Below, piece by piece: positions 52,373 through 61,275 of a stretch of 64,000 nt of DNA. Under the pieces are notes generated by a model. The model was not told the DNA's origin, ran no database searches, and saw nothing but the letters and a program-made list of their open reading frames with translations. Each line of letters opens with the position of its first letter. The stretch's first letter is position 1. The DNA is taken from the NCBI RefSeq assembly GCF_026242045.1, contig NZ_JAPJDO010000001.1, forward strand, positions 124,001-188,000, in the 5' to 3' direction. The translations under genes and the position numbers were made by a program. This DNA is from Mycobacterium pinniadriaticum (GTDB lineage: Bacteria > Actinomycetota > Actinomycetes > Mycobacteriales > Mycobacteriaceae).

Positions 52373-53388
52373 GCGACGCGGGCACCCACCTTGCGATGGT
52401 GATGAACGCGCAGGGATCGGCCCCCACGCCCGAGCGGCGGCCGACACCGGCTCCGGGCCGGGGTGAAGTTCTGGTGAAAGTCAACGCGTCGAGCGTCAAC
52501 TACCACGACATGGTCAATCTGAGCGGCCTCATCTGGGGGGAATGGCCACGGGTGCCGATGAGCGACGGTGCCGGCGAGGTGGCGGCCATCGGTCCCGATG
52601 TCACCGACTTCTCGGTGGGTGATCGGGTGATGGGGACATTTCATCCAGATTGGCACAACGGTCCACCCACCCCGCAGGTCAAGGCCGAACTTCCCGGCGA
52701 CAGCGGGGACGGCTGGCTTCAGCAGTACCGCATCGCCCGGCCGACCGGCCTGGTCGCCACACCGGCCCACCTGACCGACCTCGAGGCAGCAACGTTGCCC
52801 TGCGCCGGGGTCACGGCATGGAATGCCTTGATGGAAGCTGGTATTGGACCCGGGGACATCGTCGTTACCCAGGGCACCGGGGGAGTGTCGCTGTTCGCCG
52901 TCCAGTTCGCCCGCGCGCTCGGCGCGGACGTCATCCTGACCTCATCGTCCGATGACAAGCTGGCGATCGGATCACAGCTCGGCGCAACGCATCTGATCAA
53001 CTATCGGACCAACCCTGACTGGGAGGACGAGGTCAGGCGGATCACCCACCGTCGCGGCGCCGATCTGGTGGTCGATCTCGGCGGGCCCGCGACGCTCGCA
53101 CAGTCGGTGCGCGCAGCGCGAATGGGGGGCACCGTAGCGGTGATCGGCGTCCTCACCGGCTTCGACGTCGCGCCGATACCGGTCGCCGATGTGATGCTCA
53201 ACAACATTCGCATCATCGGGATCACCGTCGGTAGCGTGCTCAGTTTCGTGGAACTGTGCGATGTGATCACGGAAGGGTCGATCAGACCGCACATCAGTCA
53301 TGTCTTCGACTGGACCGACCTCACCGAGGCTGTCCGCGTGTTGCAGGCCGGTGAACACGTCGGAAAGATCGCGCTGAGCATCCCATGA
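52369..53388 (+). CDS. Medium-chain alcohol dehydrogenase/reductase, NAD(P)-dependent
   Basis: A 339-residue MDR protein: NYHDMVNLSGLIWGEWPRVPMSDGAGEVAAIGPD, LPCAGVTAWNALMEAG, GTGGVSLFAVQFARALGADVILTSSSD (Rossmann), DLGGPATLAQSVRAARMGG. The usual catalytic Cys and structural-zinc cysteines are absent, so it is probably a zinc-free reductase. Start inside the stop of the acyl-CoA dehydrogenase gene (ATGA), and the TetR gene begins inside its own stop; all three form one operon. Confidence 0.88.
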   Translation: MSDAGTHLAMVMNAQGSAPTPERRPTPAPGRGEVLVKVNASSVNYHDMVNLSGLIWGEWPRVPMSDGAGEVAAIGPDVTDFSVGDRVMGTFHPDWHNGPPTPQVKAELPGDSGDGWLQQYRIARPTGLVATPAHLTDLEAATLPCAGVTAWNALMEAGIGPGDIVVTQGTGGVSLFAVQFARALGADVILTSSSDDKLAIGSQLGATHLINYRTNPDWEDEVRRITHRRGADLVVDLGGPATLAQSVRAARMGGTVAVIGVLTGFDVAPIPVADVMLNNIRIIGITVGSVLSFVELCDVITEGSIRPHISHVFDWTDLTEAVRVLQAGEHVGKIALSIP

Positions 53389-53966
53389 GCGCCGAAATCG
53401 AACTTCACGCCGACCAGATCGTCGCTGCTGCCGTGGACATTCTTCGCGAAAGCGGTCTCGACGCGGTCAGCATGCGCAGCGTCGCCGGTCGCCTCGGGGT
53501 GACCCCGCCGCCGGTCTATGCCCGGATCGGCAACAAGAGTGCCCTCCTCGATGCCGTCGCCGATCACTTTCTGTCCGATCTGGCGCCGCCGTTGCAGCGC
53601 GACGAACGGTGGCCGGACTACGCCCGGCGGTGGACCGCTCAACTGCGACAACGGCTTACCGAAGCCGCCGACAGCAGACTCTTCCTCCAGGTGAAACGAC
53701 CGGCTTACCTGGAGGCATCACGACCGCTGCTCAAATGCATGCGGCGCGACGGTATGGACACCGATCACGCGGTGCGCGCCTGCCGACTCCTCACCTGGGC
53801 GACAGTGGGTTTCGTCGCGATGGACCATCCACCGGCGAGCGGCACGGCCGGGCGGCGCAACCGTCTGGCCGGCAGTGATCCGGACGGAGTGAGCGCCGAC
53901 GAGGTCGACGAATTATTCACGGCCCATATCGAGTACCTCATCGACGGCATCCGCCGAGACAGCTGA
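53385..53966 (+). CDS. TetR-family transcriptional regulator
   Basis: A 193-residue TetR regulator with the N-terminal helix-turn-helix at ~10-55 (IVAAAVDILRESGLDAVSMRSVAGRLGVTPPPVYARIGNKSALLDAVADH); the ligand domain follows and is not conserved. It is the last gene of the acyl-CoA dehydrogenase/alcohol dehydrogenase operon and probably controls it, perhaps with the divergent quinone-reductase-like gene. The ligand may be an acyl-CoA, by context only. Confidence 0.88.
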   Translation: MSAEIELHADQIVAAAVDILRESGLDAVSMRSVAGRLGVTPPPVYARIGNKSALLDAVADHFLSDLAPPLQRDERWPDYARRWTAQLRQRLTEAADSRLFLQVKRPAYLEASRPLLKCMRRDGMDTDHAVRACRLLTWATVGFVAMDHPPASGTAGRRNRLAGSDPDGVSADEVDELFTAHIEYLIDGIRRDS

Positions 53967-53969
53967 CCG

Positions 53970-54734
53970 CTATCCGGCGACGCCACCGTCGATCGTCATC
54001 AACGATCCGGTCGTGTAGCTGGAGGCGTCGGACAGCAGATAGACCACCGCGCCGACGACCTCCTCGGGTCGGCCGACCCGCCCGAGTGCGATCGGCTTCA
54101 CGACGCCGGGCAGCAGATCGGGATTTCGCACGAATCCCGACGCGGCGTCGGTGTCGAATGTTCCGCAGATGATGCAGTTCACCCGCACCCCGACGCCCGC
54201 GTATTCGATGGCGGTAGCGGCGGTCAGCGCGTTGAGGCCGGCCTTGGCGGCACCGTAGATCGGCGCGACCGGAGTCGGCTTCACCGAGGCCAGTGAGCTG
54301 ATGTTCACGATCGAACCGCCGCCCGTGCTGGCCATGGCCGCCGCGGCCAGGGCGGTGAGGCGTGTCGGTCCCTTGAGGTTGACGCCGACCACCTTGTCGA
54401 ACAGCGTCTGCGAGGTGTCCAGCAAGGACGGTGCGAGCGGACTCATCCCGGCGTTGTTGATCAGCCCGTCCAGTCGTCCCCAGCGCGATGCGGCGGCGTC
54501 GACGACGGAGTCGAGGGACTCCCAGTCGCCCACGTGACACTGCAGCGGATACGCCTGGCCGCCGGAGTCGGATATCTTCGCGGCGAGCTCCTCGCATGAG
54601 GCCAGCTTGCGGCTGGCGATGACGACTCGCGCACCGCGTGCGGCCAGGCCGGTACTCATCGCGGCGCCGAGTCCGCGGCTGCCACCGGTGACCAGTACCA
54701 CTCGGCCGGACACATCGAAGAGCGGGTCGGTCAT
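53970..54734 (-). CDS. Short-chain dehydrogenase/reductase
   Basis: A 254-residue classical SDR: TGGSRGLGAAM cofactor loop, NNAGMSP, catalytic Ser in NISSLASVKPTPVAPIYGAAK with Y and K. It shares ATGA with the preceding phosphotransferase gene and is convergent with the TetR gene, 3 bp away. With the nearby acyl-CoA dehydrogenase this looks like an accessory acyl-CoA breakdown module. Substrate unknown. Confidence 0.88.
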   Translation of the reverse strand: MTDPLFDVSGRVVLVTGGSRGLGAAMSTGLAARGARVVIASRKLASCEELAAKISDSGGQAYPLQCHVGDWESLDSVVDAAASRWGRLDGLINNAGMSPLAPSLLDTSQTLFDKVVGVNLKGPTRLTALAAAAMASTGGGSIVNISSLASVKPTPVAPIYGAAKAGLNALTAATAIEYAGVGVRVNCIICGTFDTDAASGFVRNPDLLPGVVKPIALGRVGRPEEVVGAVVYLLSDASSYTTGSLMTIDGGVAG

Positions 54735-55753
54735 CGGGCGAACCTCCGAGCGCGGATGAACAGGCCGTCGACGATCGCGCCGAAGACTTCATGGACCGGG
54801 TTGCGGGATTGGCCGCGAACGTGTTTGGCGTAGGAGCCCTCCAGTACGATGGCGAGCTTCCACGCGCTGAAGACCTGGTACCAGTCGAAGCCGGACAGGT
54901 CGCGGCCGGTCGCGGCGGCGTAGCGCTCGATCAGCTGAGCGGGGGTCTGGCAGTGATCGGGGTCGATGCCGTTCGGGCTGCCCGGTGCGGCAAGTGCGAT
55001 CGGATTGCCCTCCTCGGGCCAGAAGATCATCGCCCAGGCGAGGTCGATGAGTGGGTCGCCCACGGTGGTCATCTCGAAATCCACCACGCAGGCGATTCGG
55101 GGCGGGGCGGTGGGCGCCCACATGACGTTGTCCAACTTGTAGTCGCCGTGCATGACCGTCAGATCGCCATGCGTCGGCATGTGGGCACGCAGCCACACCG
55201 CGAGATCGTCGACTCCCGGCAGATCCCGGACCCGATAGCTGTCGAGCTGGCCCAGCCAGCGGTCGACCTGTCGGTCGAGGAAACCCTGCGGGTGCGACAT
55301 GTCCGCCAGCGCGGTCGATGCCCAGTCGACGGCATGCAGCTGCGCCAAGGTGTCGATGAGTTGCTCACCGATTCTGTCCTGCGAGCCGGGGTCGGCGCGC
55401 AGTGTTTCGGGCAGCCCGTCGCCGCGGATGACATCGCCCTCGATGAACGACATCACGAAGAACGGCGCCCCGAGAATGCTGGGGTCATCGGTGCGGGCCA
55501 GCACATGTGGAACCGAAATACCCTGTGAGGAGAGTATTTCCATGATGCGCGCCTCACGGATCACCTGGTGGGCGGTATCGGACACGGCGGTCAGCGGGGC
55601 CCGGCGGACCACCCAGGATTCGCCGAGCCGGTCGACGCGGAACATCTCACAACTACCGCCCCCGCGGATCGCCGTGACCGCCACGTCGGCGGTCTGCCCG
55701 GTGACCTCGCCCAGCCAGTCGGTGAAGCGGGGGGCGTCGAAGTCGGTCGCCAC
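54731..55753 (-). CDS. APH-type phosphotransferase (ACAD10/11-associated kinase)
   Basis: A 340-residue aminoglycoside-phosphotransferase-like kinase: GGSCEMFRVDRLGESWVVRR (nucleotide loop), FVMSFIEGDVI, the catalytic loop VMHGDYKLDNVMW with the Asp, and VVDFEMTTVGDPLIDLAW with the metal-binding Asp. In animals the like domain of ACAD11 phosphorylates 4-hydroxyacyl-CoAs; bacteria pair such kinases with acyl-CoA dehydrogenases. The gene overlaps the SDR by ATGA. Antibiotic resistance is unlikely. Confidence 0.85.
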   Translation of the reverse strand: MATDFDAPRFTDWLGEVTGQTADVAVTAIRGGGSCEMFRVDRLGESWVVRRAPLTAVSDTAHQVIREARIMEILSSQGISVPHVLARTDDPSILGAPFFVMSFIEGDVIRGDGLPETLRADPGSQDRIGEQLIDTLAQLHAVDWASTALADMSHPQGFLDRQVDRWLGQLDSYRVRDLPGVDDLAVWLRAHMPTHGDLTVMHGDYKLDNVMWAPTAPPRIACVVDFEMTTVGDPLIDLAWAMIFWPEEGNPIALAAPGSPNGIDPDHCQTPAQLIERYAAATGRDLSGFDWYQVFSAWKLAIVLEGSYAKHVRGQSRNPVHEVFGAIVDGLFIRARRFAR

Positions 55754-55873
55754 TCAAGCGTTGTACACCTTGGGAACTGGCGGTGTCACCAGGCGTGTCT
55801 CAGTGCGCGGCTAGCGAAGAGGTAGCCTCAGGCGCGCGACCAGTGAGACCAGATACTGGCGGCTTTGCGTCCC

Positions 55874-56308
55874 TCAATACGTTTGGCCGTTGGCATACCG
55901 CTGCCGGCGGTAGTGCCGGCCCTTGCCCCGGTTCCGGCTCTTGTACGTCGGTAACTGTGAGTCGCAGTTGGGACAGACCAGTCGCAGGTTTTCGCGCCGA
56001 TTGTTCGTCGGGTCCCCATCGATGTGGTCCAACACGAACGCAAGGTGCAGGCCCAGCCACAAATTGGATCCGCCGCAGATCGCGCAGCAGCCCGACTGAG
56101 CGGTGTTGAGATGAATCCGAATGTAGTGGTTACGGGTGGTAGCGATGGTGGCGTCACCGGTTTCGAGCCAGAGTTCTGTACTGGCTTCCTGCCGGGCCAA
56201 CTGCTGACACGCATTGCTGCAGTAGATCTTCTGGCTACGCTTGGTGAGCGCGGATCCACAACGACGACACTGCCTCACATGGATGACGCTACGACGTGCC
56301 ACCGACAA
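55874..56308 (-). CDS. HNH endonuclease
   Basis: A protein of up to 144 residues with an N-terminal zinc ribbon (CRRCG ... YCSNAC) and an HNH nuclease core (CCAICGG ... FVLDHIDGDPTNNRRENLRLVCPNC). The type is common in phages and as solitary genes. The frame begins at TTG 56308; GTG two or ten codons later is possible, so the start is unsure. It lies 27 bp downstream of tRNA-Thr, on the same strand, a frequent site of mobile DNA. Confidence 0.78.
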   Translation of the reverse strand: MSVARRSVIHVRQCRRCGSALTKRSQKIYCSNACQQLARQEASTELWLETGDATIATTRNHYIRIHLNTAQSGCCAICGGSNLWLGLHLAFVLDHIDGDPTNNRRENLRLVCPNCDSQLPTYKSRNRGKGRHYRRQRYANGQTY

Positions 56309-56335
56309 GAATTGCCGCCGGATTCAGGCCGGTGT

Positions 56336-56411
56336 TGGAGCCCCCTATCGGGATTGAACCGATGCCATCCCGCTTACAAGGCGGGTGCTCTAGCCACTGA
56401 GCTAAGGGGGC
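56336..56411 (-). tRNA. tRNA-Thr (anticodon UGU)
   Basis: 76 nt, with the acceptor stem GCCCCCT/AGGGGGC, anticodon stem CCCGC/GCGGG around CTTGTAA giving UGU, T-arm loop with GTTCAATC, and an encoded CCA end. It reads ACA codons. Confidence 0.95.
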
Positions 56412-56453
56412 GTGGCGGGTCAGAACTCCCGACCGCTCAACAGACTACCGAAG

Positions 56454-57200
56454 TCACTGCTCGTCGTCGTCGATGACCAACCGGTCGCCGCGGACCCGTT
56501 CGGAGCTGATCGTCCGTGGCGGGGTGTAGCTGCGGCGGCGGCCCGGGATCGGGATCCGGTCGGCGATGTTGCTCAGCGGGTTGACCACCATACTGAGCGT
56601 GGTGACCGCCTCGCGCAGCGTCTCGATGGTGGGTGCCAGCGCCTCCAGTCCGGGTGCGAGCCGGTTGAGGGTGTCGGCGACGTCGGCCAGTTGCTCGAGC
56701 GGGCCGTTGCGCGCCGTCAACTTGTCGATCAGACCGTCCTCGGCCAGCAGCCGGTCGGCCAGTCCGTCCTCACCGAGGATCCGCTCGATCAGACCCTCCT
56801 CGTCGAGCAACTGGTCGACGAGGCCGCCCGGGGCCAGCGACCGCTCCAATCCGCCGCCCTCGGCGGTGAGCCGGTCGAGCACCCCGTCGGGAGCGGTGAC
56901 GCGGTCGATCAGCCCGCCCGGTCGCATCAGCCGGTCCAGCGGGCCGTCGGGAGCCAGCGCCCGGCCCAGCGGGGCGTCGTCATCGAGCAGCTGCGCGATC
57001 TTGTTCGCCCGGGCAATGGTGTCCTCCAGGCCGAACATCTGGGCCACCGAGTTCGGCGACGCCGGCGCTCCCGCCTCACCCAGGGTTCGTTTGGTCAGGT
57101 CAAGGCCCGCCCTGGCGACATCCAGCCCCGCTTCGGCCGCGGCCAGACCCACCCGCACCGGTGTGGTCGCCATCCCAACCAGGGTTTTCGCCAGGTCCAT
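56454..57200 (-). CDS. Repeat protein divergent from phoP (Rv0756c-like)
   Basis: A 248-residue protein. Residues ~1-70 are helical (VRVGLAAAEAGLDVARAGLDLTKRTL). Residues ~74-173 consist of about ten 10-residue units of the form (P/E)(D/G)G-L-(D/E)-(R/Q)-L (PDGPLDRLMR, PGGLIDRVTA, PDGVLDRLTA and so on). Then comes a helix-rich end and a basic tail (IPGRRRSYTPPRT). No signal peptide is seen. M. tuberculosis has a like gene (Rv0756c) divergent from phoP, and the shared 127-bp region contains the PhoP box. Function unknown. Confidence 0.82.
   Translation of the reverse strand: MDLAKTLVGMATTPVRVGLAAAEAGLDVARAGLDLTKRTLGEAGAPASPNSVAQMFGLEDTIARANKIAQLLDDDAPLGRALAPDGPLDRLMRPGGLIDRVTAPDGVLDRLTAEGGGLERSLAPGGLVDQLLDEEGLIERILGEDGLADRLLAEDGLIDKLTARNGPLEQLADVADTLNRLAPGLEALAPTIETLREAVTTLSMVVNPLSNIADRIPIPGRRRSYTPPRTISSERVRGDRLVIDDDEQ
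56682..56951 (-). repeat. 30-bp-period coding repeats
   Basis: About nine imperfect 30-bp units coding the ten-residue repeats of the Rv0756c-like protein. Alternating GGTCG and CGTC bits recur at fixed spacing. The units differ by up to half of their bases, so they are old rather than newly amplified. Confidence 0.75.
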
Positions 57201-57265
57201 CGCACAAGTGTAGGAGCCGGGGAACTTTGTAACCGGCGGTATCGGTTAACCGGGTATTCCACAAC

Positions 57266-57283
57266 TCACAGCAACCTCACAGC
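57266..57283 (+). promoter_or_regulatory. PhoP box, perfect direct repeat
   Basis: TCACAGC-AACC-TCACAGC exactly fits the known PhoP 7-bp direct repeat with 4-bp spacer. It lies 44 bp upstream of phoP and 65 bp upstream of the divergent repeat protein gene. Autoregulation by PhoP is the likely use. Confidence 0.88.
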
Positions 57284-57327
57284 GTGCAAGCAGCCCCAGT
57301 TCAACAATGTGAGAGGAAATTGTCAGC

Positions 57328-58059
<732 letters not shown>

Positions 58060-58098
58060 TCGCCGCGCGGCGCGCCGTTCGGCGCGAACAATAGACAA

Positions 58099-59532
58099 AT
58101 GCCCAGTCCGTACCAGCGAGCGCTGCCGCTGCGGGTCGGCCTGGTGGCCGCGATGCTGCTGCTCGTCGGCTGTGGGTTGTTGGCCTCCGGGATCGCGGTC
58201 ACCTCGACTCTGCAGCACGACCTCATCAGCCGCGCCGACCAGGCTCTGCTGGACGCCTCGCGTGGTTGGGCGCAGGCCCCGCGCAGACTGCCGCCCCCCG
58301 ACGAGGGCCCGAACCCGGCGCGCCCGCCGTCGAACTTCTATGTGCGCGGGGTCGACGCCGACGGGCACATCTGGATGGCCGTCAACGACCGCGATGCCGA
58401 ACCGGCGCTTCCCGACGACAACGACGTGGGACCCGTACCGGTGACCGTCGGCTCGCTGGACAACTCACCGGTCCGATGGCGAGCGGTGTCGGTGCAGGGC
58501 CCCAGTGGTGAGTTGACCACGGTGGCCATCGACATGTCCGACATCCAGTCCACCGTACGGAGCCTGGCCTGGTCGCAGTTCGCCATCGGCACCGCCGTCC
58601 TGGTGATCCTCGGCGTCGCCGGCTACTGGGTGGTGCACCGCAGTCTGCGCCCACTGGTCGAGGTCGAGAAGACCGCCGCCGCGATCGCCGGCGGACAGCT
58701 GGATCGTCGTGTGCCCGAACGAGATCCGCGCACCGAAGTCGGCCGGCTTTCGCTGGCGCTCAACGGCATGCTGGCCCAGATCCAGACCGCGGTGGCGTCG
58801 TCGGTGGACTCCGCGGAGAAGGCGCGGACGTCGGAGGAACGGATGCGCCGGTTCATCACCGACGCCAGCCACGAGTTGCGCACCCCGCTGACGACCATCC
58901 GCGGATTCGCCGAGCTGTATCGGCAGGGCGCGGCGCGCGACGTCGAGATGCTGATGTCACGCATCGAAAGCGAATCGCGGCGAATGGGATTGCTGGTCGA
59001 CGATCTGCTGTTGCTGGCCCGCCTCGACGCGCAGCGCCCACTGGAACGACGCCGCGTGGACCTGTTGACGCTGGCCACCGACGCGGTGCACGACGCGCAG
59101 TCCATCGCACCCAATCGCACCATCACCATGGAAGTCTTCAATGGTCCCGGCACGCTGGAGGTCCTCGGTGACGAGGCCCGATTGCGCCAGGTGTTGAGCA
59201 ACCTGATGGCCAACGCGCTGCAGCACACCCCGGCGACCGCGCGAATCACCGTTCGGGTCGGTACCTCCGCCGACGATGCGGTGCTCGAGGTCGCCGATGA
59301 AGGGCCCGGCATGTCGCCAGAGGACGCCCAACGGGTGTTCGAGCGGTTCTACCGCACCGACTCCTCACGCGCCCGCGCCAGCGGCGGGACCGGGCTGGGT
59401 CTGTCGATCGTCGATTCGTTGGTGTACGCGCACGGCGGACGGGTGACGGTGCGCACCGCCCCGGGACAGGGGTGCTGCTTCCAGGTCAGCCTGCCGCGCA
59501 TCGCCGACGTCCCGGCACCGATCGGCACGTGA
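58099..59532 (+). CDS. phoR: Sensor histidine kinase PhoR
   Basis: A 477-residue membrane kinase. TM1 ~12-34, an extracytoplasmic sensor ~35-158, TM2 ~160-180, HAMP ~178-230, the phospho-accepting H258 in DASHELRTPL, then N box NLMANALQHTP, G1 DEGPGM and G2 GGTGLGLSIV. It phosphorylates PhoP D67. Operon with phoP, 39-bp gap. All catalytic boxes are intact. Confidence 0.96.
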   Translation: MPSPYQRALPLRVGLVAAMLLLVGCGLLASGIAVTSTLQHDLISRADQALLDASRGWAQAPRRLPPPDEGPNPARPPSNFYVRGVDADGHIWMAVNDRDAEPALPDDNDVGPVPVTVGSLDNSPVRWRAVSVQGPSGELTTVAIDMSDIQSTVRSLAWSQFAIGTAVLVILGVAGYWVVHRSLRPLVEVEKTAAAIAGGQLDRRVPERDPRTEVGRLSLALNGMLAQIQTAVASSVDSAEKARTSEERMRRFITDASHELRTPLTTIRGFAELYRQGAARDVEMLMSRIESESRRMGLLVDDLLLLARLDAQRPLERRRVDLLTLATDAVHDAQSIAPNRTITMEVFNGPGTLEVLGDEARLRQVLSNLMANALQHTPATARITVRVGTSADDAVLEVADEGPGMSPEDAQRVFERFYRTDSSRARASGGTGLGLSIVDSLVYAHGGRVTVRTAPGQGCCFQVSLPRIADVPAPIGT

Positions 59533-59539
59533 CGACACC

Positions 59540-59944
59540 TCAGGTGAGGTCGGCCAGTGCGGCTTTGATCTTGGCCTGCGCCTCGTCCAATGATTCCGGC
59601 GACGGGTTGTGGTCGACGTTCGCGAAACCGAAGTCGGCAAGATTGTGTGCCGGGAAGACGTGTACGTGCAGGTGTGGAACCTCGAGTCCGGCGATGATCA
59701 CGCCGGAGCGTTGGGCGCCGAAGGCCGCGCACACCGCCTTGCCGATCCGTTGCGACACCGCCATGACCTTGTTGAACAAGACCGGGTCGACATCCTGCCA
59801 GTTGTCGACCTCGGCACGCGGGACCACCAGGGTGTGCCCGTGGGTCATCGGCTCGATCGTCAGGAACGCGACGACCTCGTCGTCGGAGTAGACGAATCGT
59901 CCCGGAAGCTCGCGGTTGATGATCTTGGTGAAGACGGAGGCCAT
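59540..59944 (-). CDS. HIT-family nucleotide hydrolase (Rv0759c-like)
   Basis: A 134-residue histidine-triad protein with HLHVHVFP (HxHxHxx) as the active site and [20 protein letters not shown] at its start. HIT proteins split nucleotide phosphoramidates or dinucleotides. It is convergent with phoR with 7 bp between, the same order as in M. tuberculosis (Rv0759c). ATG 59944 is chosen since upstream residues are not in the family. Confidence 0.9.
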   Translation of the reverse strand: MASVFTKIINRELPGRFVYSDDEVVAFLTIEPMTHGHTLVVPRAEVDNWQDVDPVLFNKVMAVSQRIGKAVCAAFGAQRSGVIIAGLEVPHLHVHVFPAHNLADFGFANVDHNPSPESLDEAQAKIKAALADLT

Positions 59945-59991
59945 GCGCCCAAGCATATGAGCAGACGACATCGGCCGATCGCGAAGCTGGT

Positions 59992-60009
59992 TCACAGCAA
60001 CCTTTCAGA
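59992..60009 (+). promoter_or_regulatory. Degenerate PhoP-like direct repeat
   Basis: TCACAGC-AACC-TTTCAGA: the first half and spacer are identical to the phoP box, while the second half matches at 4 of 7 positions. It lies 45 bp upstream of the glycosyltransferase operon and 47 bp upstream of the HIT gene. Weak but placed as a control site would be. Confidence 0.4.
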
Positions 60010-60054
60010 TCCGATCCAGTGTGACGGCAGCTTGACCCGCGAGCATCATGTCCC

Positions 60055-61275
60055 ATGACCGACACCCTGCCGGCCGAGCAGCGTACTGCTCAGCCGGGCG
60101 CCAGGGGTCGGTACGTCCTCGACATCGTCGTCCCGGTCTACAACGAGGAGGACGACCTGACGGCCTGTGTACGCAGGCTGCACCAGTATCTGCGCGACCA
60201 AGTGCCCTACCGGGCGCGCATCATGGTGGCCGACAACGCAAGTACCGACGACACTCTGGCGGTGGCGCGTCGGCTCAGCGACGAGTTGCCCGACGTCGAG
60301 GTGCTCCACATCGACGCCAAGGGGCGCGGTGGAGCGTTGGCCACCGCGTGGGCGTCCTCGCCGGCCGACGTCGTGGCCTATATGGACGTCGATCTGTCGA
60401 CTGACCTCTCGGCGTTGATGCCGTTGGTGGCGCCACTGGTGTCCGGGCATTCCGATATCGCGATCGGGTCGCGGCTGGCCGGGTCGTCGCGGGTGGTGCG
60501 TGGGGTCAAACGTGAAGTGGTGTCGCGCGGCTACAACCTGATGCTGCGCGGGTTTCTCGGCGCCCGGTTCTCGGACGCCCAGTGCGGATTCAAAGCCCTG
60601 CGCGCCGACGTCGCCCGCCGGCTGCTGCCGCTGGTCGCCGACACCGGCTGGTTCTTCGACACCGAACTGCTGGTGCTGGCCGAGCGGGCAGGCCTGCGTA
60701 TCCACGAGGTGCCGGTCGACTGGGTGGACGATCCCGACTCGCGGGTCGACATCGTCGCCACCGCGATCGAGGACATCAAAGGATGCTGGCGGGTGGGCCG
60801 GGCGCTGGCCATCGGCGCGCTGCCGCTGCGCGACCTGCAGGCCGCCCTGGGTCGCGAACCACTGGTGCCCGGGGTGCCCCGCGGCATGGTCGGCCAACTC
60901 GTGCGCTTCGGACTGATCGGCATCGCCAGCACCATCGCCTTTGCGCTGCTGTACCTTTCGCTGCACCCGGCACTCGGAGCGCAGGCCGCCAACCTGACCG
61001 CGCTGCTGCTGACCGCGCTGGTCAACACCGCCGCCAACCGGGCGTTCACGTTCGGTATCCGCGGCCGAGCCGGCGCCGCCCGCCACCACGTACACGGACT
61101 GCTGGTGTTCGGCTTCGGCCTCGCCATCACCAGCGGCTCACTGTATCTGCTCCACCGTTTCGACCCGACGGTCGGCAAGGTCGCCGAACTGTCGATTCTG
61201 GTCATGGCCAATCTCGTCGCCACTCTGGTCCGCTTCGTGGCGTTGCGCCGAGTGTTCGGCGCACCGACTCGATGA
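60055..61275 (+). CDS. GT2 glycosyltransferase fused to a GtrA-like membrane domain
   Basis: A 406-residue two-part enzyme. Residues ~20-240 form a dolichyl-phosphate-sugar synthase-like GT2 domain (DIVVPVYNEEDDL, VADNASTDDT, DVDLSTDLSAL with the DxD, QCGFKALRADVARRLLP); residues ~285-400 form four GtrA segments. It would make or flip a polyprenyl-phosphate sugar for a GT-C enzyme outside. The next gene, a GT-C protein, starts inside its stop (ATGA), so donor and user are coupled. Possible PhoP control. Confidence 0.9.
   Translation: MTDTLPAEQRTAQPGARGRYVLDIVVPVYNEEDDLTACVRRLHQYLRDQVPYRARIMVADNASTDDTLAVARRLSDELPDVEVLHIDAKGRGGALATAWASSPADVVAYMDVDLSTDLSALMPLVAPLVSGHSDIAIGSRLAGSSRVVRGVKREVVSRGYNLMLRGFLGARFSDAQCGFKALRADVARRLLPLVADTGWFFDTELLVLAERAGLRIHEVPVDWVDDPDSRVDIVATAIEDIKGCWRVGRALAIGALPLRDLQAALGREPLVPGVPRGMVGQLVRFGLIGIASTIAFALLYLSLHPALGAQAANLTALLLTALVNTAANRAFTFGIRGRAGAARHHVHGLLVFGFGLAITSGSLYLLHRFDPTVGKVAELSILVMANLVATLVRFVALRRVFGAPTR

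Noticed and set aside
54731..55753. Aminoglycoside resistance gene
   Set aside because: The fold is APH-like, but the neighbours (SDR, acyl-CoA dehydrogenase) and family type point to an acyl-metabolism kinase.
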